A DNA stretch of 64,000 nucleotides from Verrucomicrobiales bacterium (GCA_029213005.1 JARGPI010000005.1:1-64000); one strand, 5' to 3'; positions 8,497 to 19,155 are shown, counted from the stretch's first letter. The notes: generated by a model not told the origin, from the letters alone. Numbers and translations: made by a program.

Positions 8497-9699
8497 ATGA
8501 TATTCGCCAAGGATGGCATTCGCTCCCAAATCCGCATCGGTTACGATGGCAAAGTTCATAAAACCTTTTGCGGACCCAATAAAGACGAACGATTCGAAAA
8601 CGAAACTCGAGCCCTCGAAGAATTAGAGGCCCGCGGATGCGACTTTGTGCCCCGAATCCTGGAACTGGACCGGGAAACGTTGACGATCACGACCACCAGC
8701 TGCGGCCCACTGGTTCAGGATCTGCCCGAGGAACGTCTCAATGCGATTTTCGAGATGCTCAAGGATGAGTTCGGAGTGATCCATGCCGATCCCCGACCCG
8801 AAAATCTCACCTTTGATTCGAATCGCGGTCGCTTTTGTATCATCAATTTTGAAGAAGCCACCATTCTGGGGAACCCCATGGAGTCCAAACAACCCGTGGG
8901 TCTGGAATGGTTCGGAACGACCCGGAGCGGCGCCCGCAAGCCGGACAACGAGGACAGTCTCGCGGTATTCGGCTCGGAATCGGGCTGGGCGAAATCCGAG
9001 AGTTTACAAGGCCGTCGCAAAATCAGCGATGGTCCCCTCGCCTTTGCCTTGAGCGACGGGATGGGCGGTCACTCCGGCGGAGCACTGGCCAGCGAGTTGG
9101 TCGTGTCGCAGCTTCACGTAATTATTCCGGCACTTCTGGGCGATTACAACGGGATAGGCAATCCGTCCGCGTTGCTTGAAAAGACCATTTTGACGCTTCA
9201 CGAACACATCCTTCGCACCGCGGAAGGGCGCCCGGAAGTCGACGATATGGGAGCTACCGTGGTTTGTTCACTTTTCAGCCGGGGCGAAATTCACTACGCC
9301 CATGTTGGCGACAGCCGCTTGTACCGGTTCCGGAACGGCAGGCTTGAGCAGTTGACCGAGGATCATTCCTTTGTCGGTCGTCTTCTCAAAGAAGGAAAGA
9401 TCAACGAGAAAGAAGCCCGGGTGAATCCGAGAAAGAATATTCTCACTCAGGCGATCGGGGCTCAATGCCTTTTCATCCATCCCGACGTCAACAGCTCGCG
9501 AGTCCGACAGGGCGACTGGTATTTGATTTGTTCCGACGGCCTTATCGACGGTCTCTGGGACAAACACATCGAACAGGAGTTTCTGATGGCCGGCCTGACC
9601 AACAACACACCTAAAGGCGTCACCATGAATCTTCTGGAAAGAGCCTACAAAGAAGCGGGGCGGGATGACACCACGCTCTTTGTGATTCACGCCGAATAG
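8497..9699 (+). CDS. kinase-like domain fused to PP2C-type serine/threonine phosphatase
   Basis: A 400-residue protein. The C-terminal PP2C domain (about 137-398) has all metal-binding landmarks: PDNED (150-153), SDGMGG (Asp187), VGDSR, CSDG (Asp347) and GRDDTT (Asp390/391). The first 130 residues resemble a compact Bud32/RIO-like kinase: a β3-type Lys22, a FENE-type helix acid, HADPRPEN matching the catalytic loop (Asp98, Asn103), and IINFEE where the metal-binding DFG/DFE Asp is replaced by Asn117. PP2C activity is therefore well supported. The kinase part may be a pseudokinase or an odd kinase. The protein is cytoplasmic. Its stop codon is six bases before an element of the 11-bp GTAC repeat family. 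Confidence 0.88.
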   Translation: MIFAKDGIRSQIRIGYDGKVHKTFCGPNKDERFENETRALEELEARGCDFVPRILELDRETLTITTTSCGPLVQDLPEERLNAIFEMLKDEFGVIHADPRPENLTFDSNRGRFCIINFEEATILGNPMESKQPVGLEWFGTTRSGARKPDNEDSLAVFGSESGWAKSESLQGRRKISDGPLAFALSDGMGGHSGGALASELVVSQLHVIIPALLGDYNGIGNPSALLEKTILTLHEHILRTAEGRPEVDDMGATVVCSLFSRGEIHYAHVGDSRLYRFRNGRLEQLTEDHSFVGRLLKEGKINEKEARVNPRKNILTQAIGAQCLFIHPDVNSSRVRQGDWYLICSDGLIDGLWDKHIEQEFLMAGLTNNTPKGVTMNLLERAYKEAGRDDTTLFVIHAE

Positions 9700-9704
9700 C
9701 CACG

Positions 9705-9759
9705 GTACACTGTACAACCGGTGACTGTACAGGGCACAGCCCGAAACGGTACAGGGTAC
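9705..9759. repeat. Dispersed GTAC element, copy 1 (three units)
   Basis: Three 11-bp units start at 9705 (GTACACTGTAC), 9727 (GTACAGGGCAC) and 9749 (GTACAGGGTAC), each separated by exactly 11 bp, giving a 22-bp period. The other four copies in the window have two units. The element fills the gap between the convergent stops of the PP2C fusion gene and glpK, so it may act as a two-way terminator or binding site. Confidence 0.85.
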
Positions 9760-9771
9760 AGTCACTCGAGA

Positions 9772-11268
9772 TTAATCCTCCACCCAGTTTTTGGAGCGCT
9801 CCACAGCGCGTTTCCAGCAGCCGGACCGCTCGCGGATCGAGGCTCCTTCCTCCGATGGCAGGTAGCGTTTTGATTCCTTCCAGTTTGCGGCAATTTCTTC
9901 GCGATTTGCCCAGACACCGGTCGCCAGACCGGCGAGATAAGCGGCTCCCAGCGCGGTGGTTTCATGGACGGTGGAGCGGACCACGGGGACGTCGAGGAGA
10001 TCGGCCTGAATCTGCATGAGCAAATCGTTCTGGGTTGCGCCGCCGTCGACTCTCAGCTCCGTTAATTCGATTCCGGAATCTTTCTCCATCGCTTCTATCA
10101 GCTCCATGGATTGAAAAGCAATCGCTTCCAGTGCCGCCCGGGCGATGTGAGCCTTGTTAGTGCCCCGGGTCATCCCGACAATGGTCCCCCGGGCAAATCC
10201 GTCCCAGTGAGGCGCTCCGAGACCGGCAAAAGCAGGCACAAAATAGACTCCGGCCGGATCCTCCACCGTTGCGGCCAGTTCCTCGATCTCCGCAGAGGTT
10301 TTGATAATCCCCAGTTGGTCGCGAAGCCACTGTACCACTGCCCCGGCGATAAAGACGCCGCCTTCCAGAGCATACTCAGTCACGCCGTCGATCTGCCACG
10401 CCACCGTAGTGAGCAATTGGTGCTCCGAAATCACCTTGTCCGTGCCGGTGTTCATCAGGAGAAAACAACCGGTCCCGTAGGTGTTCTTCGCCATACCGCA
10501 GGAATGACAGGCCTGCCCGAACAGAGCCGCATGTTGATCCCCGGCAATACCGGCGAGAGGAATGGATTTCCCGAAAAAGGAATCTTCACAGGAGCCGTAG
10601 ATTTCGCTGCTTTGGCGGATCTCAGGCAACATGGCGCGCGGAATATCGAAACCCTGGAGCAGGGCATCGTCCCATTCCACGGTGTCGATCCGGCACAGCA
10701 TGGTGCGGCTCGCATTCGTTGCGTCGGTGATGTGGAGTTTTCCGTCGGTCAGGTTCCATACCAGCCATGAATCCATCGTCCCGAAAGCCAGTTCGCCCGC
10801 CTCGGCCCGTTCCCGGACGCCTTCGACGTTTTCCAGAATCCAGCGAAGTTTGGAGCCTGAAAAGTATGCATCAATCACCAGGCCGGTGCGAAGCTGGATA
10901 TTCGGCGCCGCATTTTTATCCTCACTGAGTCTGCGACAGTAGTCGGCGGTGCGCCGGTCCTGCCATACGATAGCGTTTGAAACCGGTTGACCCGTTTTCC
11001 GATCCCAAACCAGAGTGGTCTCCCGCTGATTGGTGATGCCAATCCCGGCGATCTCTTCCACCGTGATACCTGAATTTTTGATGACCTCCTGCGCGGTTTT
11101 TAACTGAGTTTCCCAAATTTCCACCGCATCGTGCTCAACCCATCCGGGTTGGGGAAAAATCTGAGTGAACTCAGCCTGTTCGATCGCCACCGTATCGCCG
11201 GAATTGTCGTAAATAATCGAGCGGCAACTCGTGGTGCCCTGATCAAGAGCCAGAATATAACGGGACAT
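9772..11268 (-). CDS. glpK: glycerol kinase
   Basis: Catalyses ATP-dependent phosphorylation of glycerol to sn-glycerol 3-phosphate. The 498-residue FGGY-family protein matches the E. coli enzyme in length. Visible landmarks are the N-terminal phosphate loop [17 protein letters not shown], and the C-terminal FGGY signature area ([20 protein letters not shown], then [16 protein letters not shown]). The ATG at 11268 ([10 protein letters not shown]) is preferred over the upstream in-frame start at 11325, which adds a non-conserved tail. A TATAAT-like box lies only 6-12 bases before this ATG (11275-11280, minus strand), so a very short leader is possible. No glpF or glpD is nearby. Confidence 0.95.
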   Translation of the reverse strand: MSRYILALDQGTTSCRSIIYDNSGDTVAIEQAEFTQIFPQPGWVEHDAVEIWETQLKTAQEVIKNSGITVEEIAGIGITNQRETTLVWDRKTGQPVSNAIVWQDRRTADYCRRLSEDKNAAPNIQLRTGLVIDAYFSGSKLRWILENVEGVRERAEAGELAFGTMDSWLVWNLTDGKLHITDATNASRTMLCRIDTVEWDDALLQGFDIPRAMLPEIRQSSEIYGSCEDSFFGKSIPLAGIAGDQHAALFGQACHSCGMAKNTYGTGCFLLMNTGTDKVISEHQLLTTVAWQIDGVTEYALEGGVFIAGAVVQWLRDQLGIIKTSAEIEELAATVEDPAGVYFVPAFAGLGAPHWDGFARGTIVGMTRGTNKAHIARAALEAIAFQSMELIEAMEKDSGIELTELRVDGGATQNDLLMQIQADLLDVPVVRSTVHETTALGAAYLAGLATGVWANREEIAANWKESKRYLPSEEGASIRERSGCWKRAVERSKNWVED

Positions 11269-11336
11269 AACCAAATTATAAAAGGAGATCACCCCACTGC
11301 AAGCCACGTAAGCAGCAGGGCTCAACCAAATCCACG

Positions 11337-12374
11337 CTATCCAATTTCCGCCAGTCTCACGGGGCGACCTTCCTCGGCGGATTTATCGCAGGCAAAAAGC
11401 ACTTTGAAGGTTTTGATCGCTTCCTGAATGCTGGTTCGCTCAGTGTCGCGACCTTCGTCAAGGGCATCGAAAAACGCCTGAAACTGATCTTGATAAGGGT
11501 GATCGTGGACATCCCCGGAGTCAGCCAGCGCAATTGGTAACTCGGTCCACGATTTGTCCCGGAGATGTAATTTCGAGGAGTAAATTTTGTTGTCGAGAAT
11601 CGACCCTTCGCTCCCCACGAGATGAGTGTGAAAATAATAGGGTTGCAGACAGTCGATGATCGAAGCGACCTTTCCGACTGCACCATTGGCAAACTTCAGA
11701 ATCGATACCGTGGAGGTGGGATATTCGTATTTCTGGAAAATGTCGTTTTTCGAAGTTGTTGCGTAACTCGACACTTCCACCACATCGTTCCCCATGCAGA
11801 GCATCAATGCATCGAGGGCGTGGCAGCCTGCCGAGAGCAGACTGGAACCCCCGTTTTCACGGGTCGTGTTCCACCGGTACTGACCATACCAGGGCCCGAT
11901 TCCATGATAGTAATCGATTTCGCCGTAGTGAATGTCGCCGATCAGACCTTCCTCAATCAAAGAAGTGGTCGTTAAAAACTGGGAAATATGGCGAATTTCA
12001 AAGCAAACCGTCGCTTTCACGCCGTTGGCCTGAACGGCATCGTAAATCGCGGAACAGTCCTCCCAGTTCAAAGCCATCGGCTTTTCCAGAATGATGTGTT
12101 TCCCGGCATTGGCCGCCGCAATCGCCTGCTCCCGGTGTTGTTTGGGATAACTGGTAATCGAAACCACATCGATCCCGGGATCTGCGAGCATGTCCTCGAC
12201 CCGCTGATAGGCTCGAATTTGCCCGCCATGAGACTTGGATAACTCCGCCTCGTCGAGAGGCCGGGAGGAAAACACGGCGACCACATTTCCCTGAGTTGTT
12301 CCATTTATCGCATCAATATGAGCCTGAGCAGCCCATCCATATCCAATCACTCCGACGTTGTAACTTTTGTTCAT
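11337..12374 (-). CDS. Gfo/Idh/MocA-family oxidoreductase
   Basis: A cytoplasmic 345-residue NAD(P)-dependent oxidoreductase. The Rossmann loop [12 protein letters not shown] lies at the N-terminus and the EKP motif in [27 protein letters not shown] segment marks the active-site region. The ATG at 12374 ([13 protein letters not shown]) is chosen; the frame extends to 12425 without conserved sequence. It lies 68 bp upstream of glpK in the same direction, so the two could be co-transcribed, although a functional link is not evident. The substrate is unknown. It diverges from mutS across a 130-bp spacer. Confidence 0.9.
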   Translation of the reverse strand: MNKSYNVGVIGYGWAAQAHIDAINGTTQGNVVAVFSSRPLDEAELSKSHGGQIRAYQRVEDMLADPGIDVVSITSYPKQHREQAIAAANAGKHIILEKPMALNWEDCSAIYDAVQANGVKATVCFEIRHISQFLTTTSLIEEGLIGDIHYGEIDYYHGIGPWYGQYRWNTTRENGGSSLLSAGCHALDALMLCMGNDVVEVSSYATTSKNDIFQKYEYPTSTVSILKFANGAVGKVASIIDCLQPYYFHTHLVGSEGSILDNKIYSSKLHLRDKSWTELPIALADSGDVHDHPYQDQFQAFFDALDEGRDTERTSIQEAIKTFKVLFACDKSAEEGRPVRLAEIG

Positions 12375-12504
12375 GACTCTATGCTTCGAAAAAACTATCA
12401 GGCCGTTATTTGACATAACAGCCAAACTTTTCCGTTTTCACGGAATGGAAGGTTTCGGGGATTTGTAGTTGCCCTGATAATCCACCTCTCTAAGATAAAT
12501 CGCG

Positions 12505-15021
12505 ATGGCAAACACAGAAGACAAACCGACCAAGCTGACTCCGATGATGAAGCAGTACATGGACATGCGCCGCAGCCTGCCGGACGATGTCTATTTGCTT
12601 TACCGTCTCGGAGACTTCTACGAGATGTTTTTTGACGACGCGGTGCGGGCATCACCGATCCTCAACGCCGCTCTGACTAAGCGAAACGGCATTCCGATGT
12701 GCGGAGTCCCCTATCACGCCGCAGAAGGCTATATCGCGAAACTGGTCCGTGCCGGAAAACGCGTCGCCATCGCCGAGCAGACTACCGCGCCGCAGCCCGG
12801 AAAAATCGTGGAGCGGGAAATCGCTCAGATTATCAGTGCGGGAACGATCGACGACATGAATCTGCTCGATTCGGAAAAATCGAACTACCTCGCGGCGGTC
12901 TACAAAGCGAAGCGCCGTTTTGGACTCGCCTACCTCGAGCACACCACCGGCGAATTCAAACTCACCGAATTCAAAGAAATCGACGGTCTCTTTGACGAAC
13001 TTTCCCGCCTCCGACCCAGTGAACTGTTGTTTTCAGACGAACAGAGTGAGCTCTTCGACCTGCTCGCCAACTCTCAGGATTACGATGGCTACACCTTCCT
13101 TTATGATCAGGCGGAATATGCCCTGAAACAACATTTCAAGGTGCAGACCCTCGATGGATTTGGCTGCGCCGACTGTGTGGCTGCGGTCTGTGCCGCCGGC
13201 GCGATTCTTCACTATGTGGAAACTCAGTTGCGTAGAAAAATGGACCACGTCCGGACACTCAGCACCTATCATTCGGAGAATTTTGTGCTTATCGATGCGG
13301 CGAGCCAGGCAAACCTGGATCTGATCACCAGTCGTTCCGGAGGCGTCAAACACAGCCTGATCGGGGCGATCGACCGGACCGCAACCCCAATGGGTGCCCG
13401 GAAACTGCGGGACTGGGTCCTCCATCCGATTCGGGATCTCAAGGAACTCGTGGCCCGGCAGGAAATGGTCGAAGCCGCAGGGAACCAACACTTTGTCCTC
13501 ACTCAGGTTCAGGAATCCCTCAAAGAAATTCGCGATATCGAACGGACTTTGAGCCGTTTGAGCCAGGGTTCCGGAAATGGGCGTGATTTGAAGTCACTCG
13601 AGATTTCACTGGCGAAAGTTCCCGAAGTGAAAGCTCATGTCGATGCGATTCAGGGCGGCTCGCTGTGCGACCGCCTCCATCAACAACTCGGTGATTTTAC
13701 CGATCTGGTCGGGCTACTCAGCAAAGCACTCGTCGACGAACCACCAGCAACGATCAAGGACGGTGGAATCTTCGCCGAAGGCTACAGCGCCGCGATCGAC
13801 GAGTTGAAAAAAGGTGCGACCGAAGGCAAGCAGTGGATCGCCGAGCTGCAGGTCAAAGAACAGGAGCGCTCCGGCATTCCTTCATTGAAAGTGAAATACA
13901 ACAATGTGTTCGGGTATTTCATCGAAATCACCAAGTCGAATCTCGACAAGGTGCCGCCGGAATACACCCGGAAACAGACCATGGCCAATGCCGAGCGCTA
14001 CATCACGCCGGAACTGAAGGAAATGGAAAACAAAATCCTCGGCTCCGATGAGAGGCTTCGCGCTCTGGAATACGAGGAATTTCTCAATCTCCGCGAAACC
14101 GTTCTCGAACACCTCGAAGCGATTCAGAAAACCGCTGCGGCGCTCGCTGAAATCGACGTTTTGGTCTCCTTTGCCGAAACGAGCCGGCTTTTTGGATACT
14201 GCCGTCCGGTTTTGAACGAAACCCGGAATCTTCACATCGTTCAGGGCCGCCATCCTGTCCTCGACCAGAATATCGGAGAGGAAAAATTCGTGCCTAATGA
14301 CACCGTTCTCGACGGTGATGAGCAGCGACAGATTCTGATTACCGGTCCCAACATGTCCGGTAAGTCGACCTACATCCGTCAGGTCGCGTTAATCACTTTG
14401 ATGGCTCAGATCGGGAGTTTTGTTCCCGCTCAATCAGCCGAAATCGGGCTCGTCGACCGGATTTTCACGCGGGTCGGTGCCAGTGACGACCTCGCCCGCG
14501 GTCACTCCACATTCATGGTGGAAATGACAGAGACCGCTGTGATCGTTAACAGCGCCACAGACCGCAGCCTCGTCGTTCTCGATGAGATCGGTCGCGGGAC
14601 GGCAACCTACGACGGGCTTTCCATCGCCTGGAGTGTGTCAGAGCATCTTCACGACACGGTGAAAGCGCGCACTCTCTTTGCCACTCACTACCACGAACTG
14701 ACCGAACTCGCCGATTCGCGACGAGGGGTTAAAAACTACAGTGTGGCGGTTCGGGAATGGAACGATCAGATCATTTTCCTGAGACAGATCGTTCCCGGAG
14801 CCGCCGATCGCAGCTACGGGATTCAGGTCGCTAGATTGGCCGGATTACCGGATTCCATTGTCGACCGGGCCAAGGACATTCTTGCCAGTCTGGAAGGTGG
14901 TGCCGCCGTCCCGATCGCAGAGGAAGCCAAAACAAAGAAGCGGGCGCCCCGCCGGAAGCGATCGGAAACGGTAAAAGAGCACGTCGAAGAAGAAGATCCG
15001 CAGATGCTCCTCTTCAACTGA
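12505..15021 (+). CDS. mutS: DNA mismatch repair protein MutS
   Basis: The mismatch-recognition ATPase, full length at 838 residues. The mismatch-reading Phe-x-Glu motif is present (Phe38-Tyr39-Glu40 in LGDFYEMFFDDA). The connector, lever and clamp domains follow, and the ATPase carries Walker A GPNMSGKST near residue 613 and Walker B LVVLDEIGRGT near 692, then the TLFATHYHELTEL motif. The C-terminus has a basic linker and ends in PQMLLFN, which resembles the beta-clamp-binding tails of bacterial MutS. mutL is not in the window. Confidence 0.98.
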   Translation: MANTEDKPTKLTPMMKQYMDMRRSLPDDVYLLYRLGDFYEMFFDDAVRASPILNAALTKRNGIPMCGVPYHAAEGYIAKLVRAGKRVAIAEQTTAPQPGKIVEREIAQIISAGTIDDMNLLDSEKSNYLAAVYKAKRRFGLAYLEHTTGEFKLTEFKEIDGLFDELSRLRPSELLFSDEQSELFDLLANSQDYDGYTFLYDQAEYALKQHFKVQTLDGFGCADCVAAVCAAGAILHYVETQLRRKMDHVRTLSTYHSENFVLIDAASQANLDLITSRSGGVKHSLIGAIDRTATPMGARKLRDWVLHPIRDLKELVARQEMVEAAGNQHFVLTQVQESLKEIRDIERTLSRLSQGSGNGRDLKSLEISLAKVPEVKAHVDAIQGGSLCDRLHQQLGDFTDLVGLLSKALVDEPPATIKDGGIFAEGYSAAIDELKKGATEGKQWIAELQVKEQERSGIPSLKVKYNNVFGYFIEITKSNLDKVPPEYTRKQTMANAERYITPELKEMENKILGSDERLRALEYEEFLNLRETVLEHLEAIQKTAAALAEIDVLVSFAETSRLFGYCRPVLNETRNLHIVQGRHPVLDQNIGEEKFVPNDTVLDGDEQRQILITGPNMSGKSTYIRQVALITLMAQIGSFVPAQSAEIGLVDRIFTRVGASDDLARGHSTFMVEMTETAVIVNSATDRSLVVLDEIGRGTATYDGLSIAWSVSEHLHDTVKARTLFATHYHELTELADSRRGVKNYSVAVREWNDQIIFLRQIVPGAADRSYGIQVARLAGLPDSIVDRAKDILASLEGGAAVPIAEEAKTKKRAPRRKRSETVKEHVEEEDPQMLLFN

Positions 15022-15075
15022 TTCGCTCCCCGTCAGCGTTTTATGGTTTTTTTCTAAAAAGTGGAAACCCGGTTT

Positions 15076-15100
15076 CATACCTTCCCTATCAGAAGGTATG
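15076..15100 (+). promoter_or_regulatory. Start-codon and Shine-Dalgarno sequestering hairpin
   Basis: A perfect 9-bp inverted repeat (CATACCTTC / GAAGGTATG) with a 7-nt loop ends exactly on the ATG at 15098-15100 of the coiled-coil gene. Its right arm contains both the GAAGG ribosome-binding site and the start codon, so folding of the mRNA would block initiation. Confidence 0.65.
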
Positions 15101-16126
15101 AATCCAAACAAAATCCCGCTTGAGTCAACTGTCTCCACTCTCAGAAAGAAGGAAGCACCCAGAACCGGGGAGCCCTCAAAGAAGAGCCTCCCCGTCCCGG
15201 CAAAGGCGCTGAAAAAAAAGCAATCCTCCCGCTTCCTGATGACCGGATTCATCAGTCTGTGGGCTCTCGTCATTTTCGGAGCCCTCGCCGCCTTGCTCAC
15301 CACCGTCGGTAATACCAAAGGGGAGCGCAAAGAAGCGGCGATGGTTCGCCAGCAAGCTTACAAGGCATTGCTGCCCGTATTGGAAACCGTCGATCAGGTG
15401 GGTCTCCCCGGTCGCGAAGCTGCCCTCCTCGGAGCATTGAAAATGATCGATGAAAAGGTGCTCACAATCGATCCCAAACACCCGCTCGCGATCCAAACCA
15501 AAGACGAGATTCAGATCGAACTCGCATCGATTAACGCCTCCCGGATCGATAACCAGAAGCAAACCATTTCCCAACAGGCCAAAAACCTGAACCAATCGCA
15601 GAGTCAAATCGACGAACTTTTGAAGCAGGTTCAGATGCTCGAAAGCAATCAGGCCAAACTCGAAGCCGAAAATCAAACTCTCTCCAGCGATAAGGAAAAC
15701 CTCCTCGCTACAAACGATCAACTTGAGAAAAATCTCCGGTCAGCCCAATCCGACAACGAAAGTCTCGAGTCCAGTCTCGCCGCTGTTCGTTCGGAGAAAC
15801 AGAAATTGCAGTCTTTGTCTGCGCAATATTTGGCATCCAACCAGAAACTCGAAAGCTCGAACAACTGGTATGTCTCCACCAACAAAAAGTTGGAATCGAC
15901 GAACAATTGGTATCAATCAACCAACAAAAAGCTCGAATCGACCAACAAATGGCTTAGCAGCGAGAAAGCGAAGCTTGCCCAGCAGGTTTGCTATCTGAAC
16001 GATAAATTGAAGCGCGCCTACGCCGACAACTCAAAAAATCTTCACAGCAAAAACCGGGAAATTGCCTCTTTGAAACGTCAGATCGCGATGCTGAAGAATC
16101 CGAAATATATCACCTTTCAGCGCTAA
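15098..16126 (+). CDS. membrane-anchored coiled-coil protein with tandem NWY repeats
   Basis: I do not recognise a family. The 342-residue protein has a basic cytoplasmic N-terminus (about 45 residues), one TM segment (FISLWALVIFGALAALLTTV) and then a long, mainly Q/S/N/L/E-rich coiled coil facing out of the cytoplasm. Near residues 248-289 a 14-residue unit (NKKLESTNNWYQST) occurs three times in tandem, followed by a basic helix. The start and Shine-Dalgarno lie in a hairpin (15076-15100). It converges with sixA, sharing four bases. A structural or tethering role in the envelope is possible but unproven. Confidence 0.75.
   Translation: MNPNKIPLESTVSTLRKKEAPRTGEPSKKSLPVPAKALKKKQSSRFLMTGFISLWALVIFGALAALLTTVGNTKGERKEAAMVRQQAYKALLPVLETVDQVGLPGREAALLGALKMIDEKVLTIDPKHPLAIQTKDEIQIELASINASRIDNQKQTISQQAKNLNQSQSQIDELLKQVQMLESNQAKLEAENQTLSSDKENLLATNDQLEKNLRSAQSDNESLESSLAAVRSEKQKLQSLSAQYLASNQKLESSNNWYVSTNKKLESTNNWYQSTNKKLESTNKWLSSEKAKLAQQVCYLNDKLKRAYADNSKNLHSKNREIASLKRQIAMLKNPKYITFQR
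15839..15964 (+). repeat. Three tandem 42-bp in-frame repeats
   Basis: Units begin at 15839, 15881 and 15923. Each encodes a 14-residue segment of the type N-x-K-L-E-S-x-N-x-W with a WYxST ending in the first two; the third decays to WLSSE. The units keep the same protein sequence with several synonymous differences, so selection appears to act on the peptide. Confidence 0.85.
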
Positions 16127-16623
16127 TCAGCCTTCCACTTTTTCGGGTAATCGTGATGGATCACGGCTCCTTCCCGATTGCCTGATAGATCCCACTGCTC
16201 AATTTGGAACTCCAAACTCACAACCCCGGCAGTGGGAAGATTATCGGTCAAGCCCGGGGAAAAATGATTCGCCAAATCAGTGAGTCCCGGGTTATGACCG
16301 AAAACCATGAGGTGATCAAAGTTACCTCCCAGCTCAGCGATGACTCCGATGATTTCCGGGACCGACGCATGATAGAGCCGCAGCTCCGGTACCACCTCAT
16401 CCATCGGGAAATCAATCTCCCGCGCAAAAATGTGCGCCGTATCCCAGGCTCGCACCGCCGGGCTGCTGATCAGTAACTCCGGAGTGCCCATGGCCTCCTT
16501 AAACCTTTTCCCCATGATCGGCGCATCGCTGTTTCCCCTCATATTCAGCGGCCGGTCGCGGTCACTGAGATTCGGAAAATCCCAACTCGATTTCGCATGC
16601 CGAACGATCGAAAGCGTTTTCAT
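16123..16623 (-). CDS. sixA: SixA-type phosphohistidine phosphatase
   Basis: A 166-residue histidine phosphatase superfamily protein. The catalytic RHG-like motif is RHAKSSW at residues 7-13, as in SixA. LLISSPAVRAWDTA gives the second arginine and VFGHNPGLTDL the second histidine. SixA removes phosphate from histidine phosphotransfer proteins such as ArcB or the PTS proteins; the substrate here is unknown. The ATG at 16623 is chosen because the 18 extra upstream codons are read through the dispersed GTAC element. The gene converges with the coiled-coil gene over a four-base overlap. A second SixA-like gene lies at 23.1 kb. Confidence 0.9.
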   Translation of the reverse strand: MKTLSIVRHAKSSWDFPNLSDRDRPLNMRGNSDAPIMGKRFKEAMGTPELLISSPAVRAWDTAHIFAREIDFPMDEVVPELRLYHASVPEIIGVIAELGGNFDHLMVFGHNPGLTDLANHFSPGLTDNLPTAGVVSLEFQIEQWDLSGNREGAVIHHDYPKKWKAD

Positions 16624-16633
16624 GAAAAAGGCA

Positions 16634-16672
16634 ATTGTACCCTGTACAAGATCGGACGGTACAGGGTACAAT
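16634..16672. repeat. Dispersed GTAC element, copy 2
   Basis: Arms ATTGTACCCTGTAC (16634-16647) and GTACAGGGTACAAT (16659-16672) are perfect inverted repeats with the 11-bp spacer typical of this family. The element begins 10 bases upstream of the sixA start codon and 39 bases after the leuB stop codon, so a hairpin in the transcript would lie next to the sixA initiation site. Confidence 0.85.
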
Positions 16673-16686
16673 CCCATACCGTCCGA
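16652..16686. repeat. Additional 10-bp inverted repeat beside GTAC copy 2
   Basis: TCGGACGGTA (16652-16661) and TACCGTCCGA (16677-16686) are perfect reverse complements. The left arm overlaps the right unit of GTAC copy 2, so the two hairpins are mutually exclusive. Confidence 0.7.
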
Positions 16687-16710
16687 AGGAAAAAATCGAA
16701 AACTGAATGA

Positions 16711-17850
<1,140 letters not shown>

Positions 17851-19155
17851 TTATTCGCGTATCAGAATTCTGACGTCTTCTATCCCGCCATCAAAATCAA
17901 AATCCGCTGCATAATCACCGGCCAACTCACCGGTATCCCTGCCGATATCGACTCCGTCATTGCTGGAGCGATCGAACAGTTCCACATCCGATCTCTGGGC
18001 GGCACTGCCAGCATTGATCGACAAACTCAAACCCGATGCATTCAATGAAGCGACCGCTTCGAAAGCACCCAGAGGAGTCGGTTTTGCGACCCATTTGACA
18101 TCGGCATCACTGCGGATACAGCCGTAGACCTGACGATCTTTGACATACAAAGACATCCCCTTTTCACTTCCCCCGATGGCGACGATGACTCCGTCAGGCG
18201 ATTGAACATCCGGATCGACTTTTGCGGAAATTGTGATCCGCTTATTCGCAAAATTAATCGGTCCGGGATGAGACTGCCCTTTTTTAAGCTGAAGATTGTA
18301 ACGGTCGTCCGTAACCAGAGGCGCGCTCACAATGCTGCGACCAGATGTGGAAGAGAGCGCCTTCGCTGCTTCCCAGGTCAGTTTGTTGCTTCCCGCTTCG
18401 GTATTCGCAAATTCGTATAAGCTGGTGCCGTCAGCGAGTTCGATTTTGACGAGCACGCCGAGAAATTCATCTTCGCCGTAGTTCTCGCCTCCCTCATAAA
18501 CCACGGTATTCATCTCCACCGCATCGGTCGTGAAGGTTTCCGCCCGATTGTAACTGAGCTGGGGAAATTCTTTCTCCCCTTTCATTGCAAACTGGTTTTT
18601 GCTCCCTGAAAAGAGGCTGTAAGTGGTCATCCCTTCGTCAAACGACACCCCTTCTTTCCAAACCAAAGCGTATCCGATTTTCACAGGGGGAACGGTTTCC
18701 CGGCCCTGACTCGTCACGGTGATATCGTAAGCGTACTTTTTCGTCTCGAGACGAACATAAGTGCTGTATTTTTTCCGATCGGATTCGAGTAGCTTCCGCT
18801 TTACGACCACTTCAAACCGCGTCTGCGAGGGATCAACCGTCATGACAGACGGCGCATCAGGAGGCATTACAGTATTTTCAACAGGCGCACTCGCCGGATC
18901 GATCGGGGCCGTGATCCCACGCTCGCGGAGCCAGTTTTTGACATATTGCTGGTCATCGAGAACCAACACTTTCGGTTCGATCGCAAACGAATTGCCATCT
19001 TTCCGGATCGTCATCTTTTTCCAATCGGGATTCACCGAAACGATCTCGGCTGAAATTTTGACGCCCTCTTTGTTGGTGAAGACCCGTTGCTGAGCCTGCG
19101 CCGACGAACCGAGTAAAATGACGACAAAGCTCAGTGTTAAAAAACGACTCCTCAT
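17851..19155 (-). CDS. exported SHD1-domain protein with LamG-like C-terminus
   Basis: A 434-residue exported protein. ATG 19155 gives a good signal peptide (MRSRFLTLSFVVILLGSSAQAQ); an earlier in-frame start at 19188 would put 11 extra residues in front of it. An SHD1-like segment follows (VFTNKEGVKISAEIVSVNPDW to DDQQYVKNW), a module common in planctomycete and verrucomicrobial exported proteins. The C-terminal 150 residues look like a LamG/concanavalin-like fold (KRITISAKVDPDVQSPDGVIV, ending in FDFDGGIEDVRILIRE). Function unknown; attachment to surface polymer or carbohydrate is a guess. Confidence 0.75.
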   Translation of the reverse strand: MRSRFLTLSFVVILLGSSAQAQQRVFTNKEGVKISAEIVSVNPDWKKMTIRKDGNSFAIEPKVLVLDDQQYVKNWLRERGITAPIDPASAPVENTVMPPDAPSVMTVDPSQTRFEVVVKRKLLESDRKKYSTYVRLETKKYAYDITVTSQGRETVPPVKIGYALVWKEGVSFDEGMTTYSLFSGSKNQFAMKGEKEFPQLSYNRAETFTTDAVEMNTVVYEGGENYGEDEFLGVLVKIELADGTSLYEFANTEAGSNKLTWEAAKALSSTSGRSIVSAPLVTDDRYNLQLKKGQSHPGPINFANKRITISAKVDPDVQSPDGVIVAIGGSEKGMSLYVKDRQVYGCIRSDADVKWVAKPTPLGAFEAVASLNASGLSLSINAGSAAQRSDVELFDRSSNDGVDIGRDTGELAGDYAADFDFDGGIEDVRILIRE

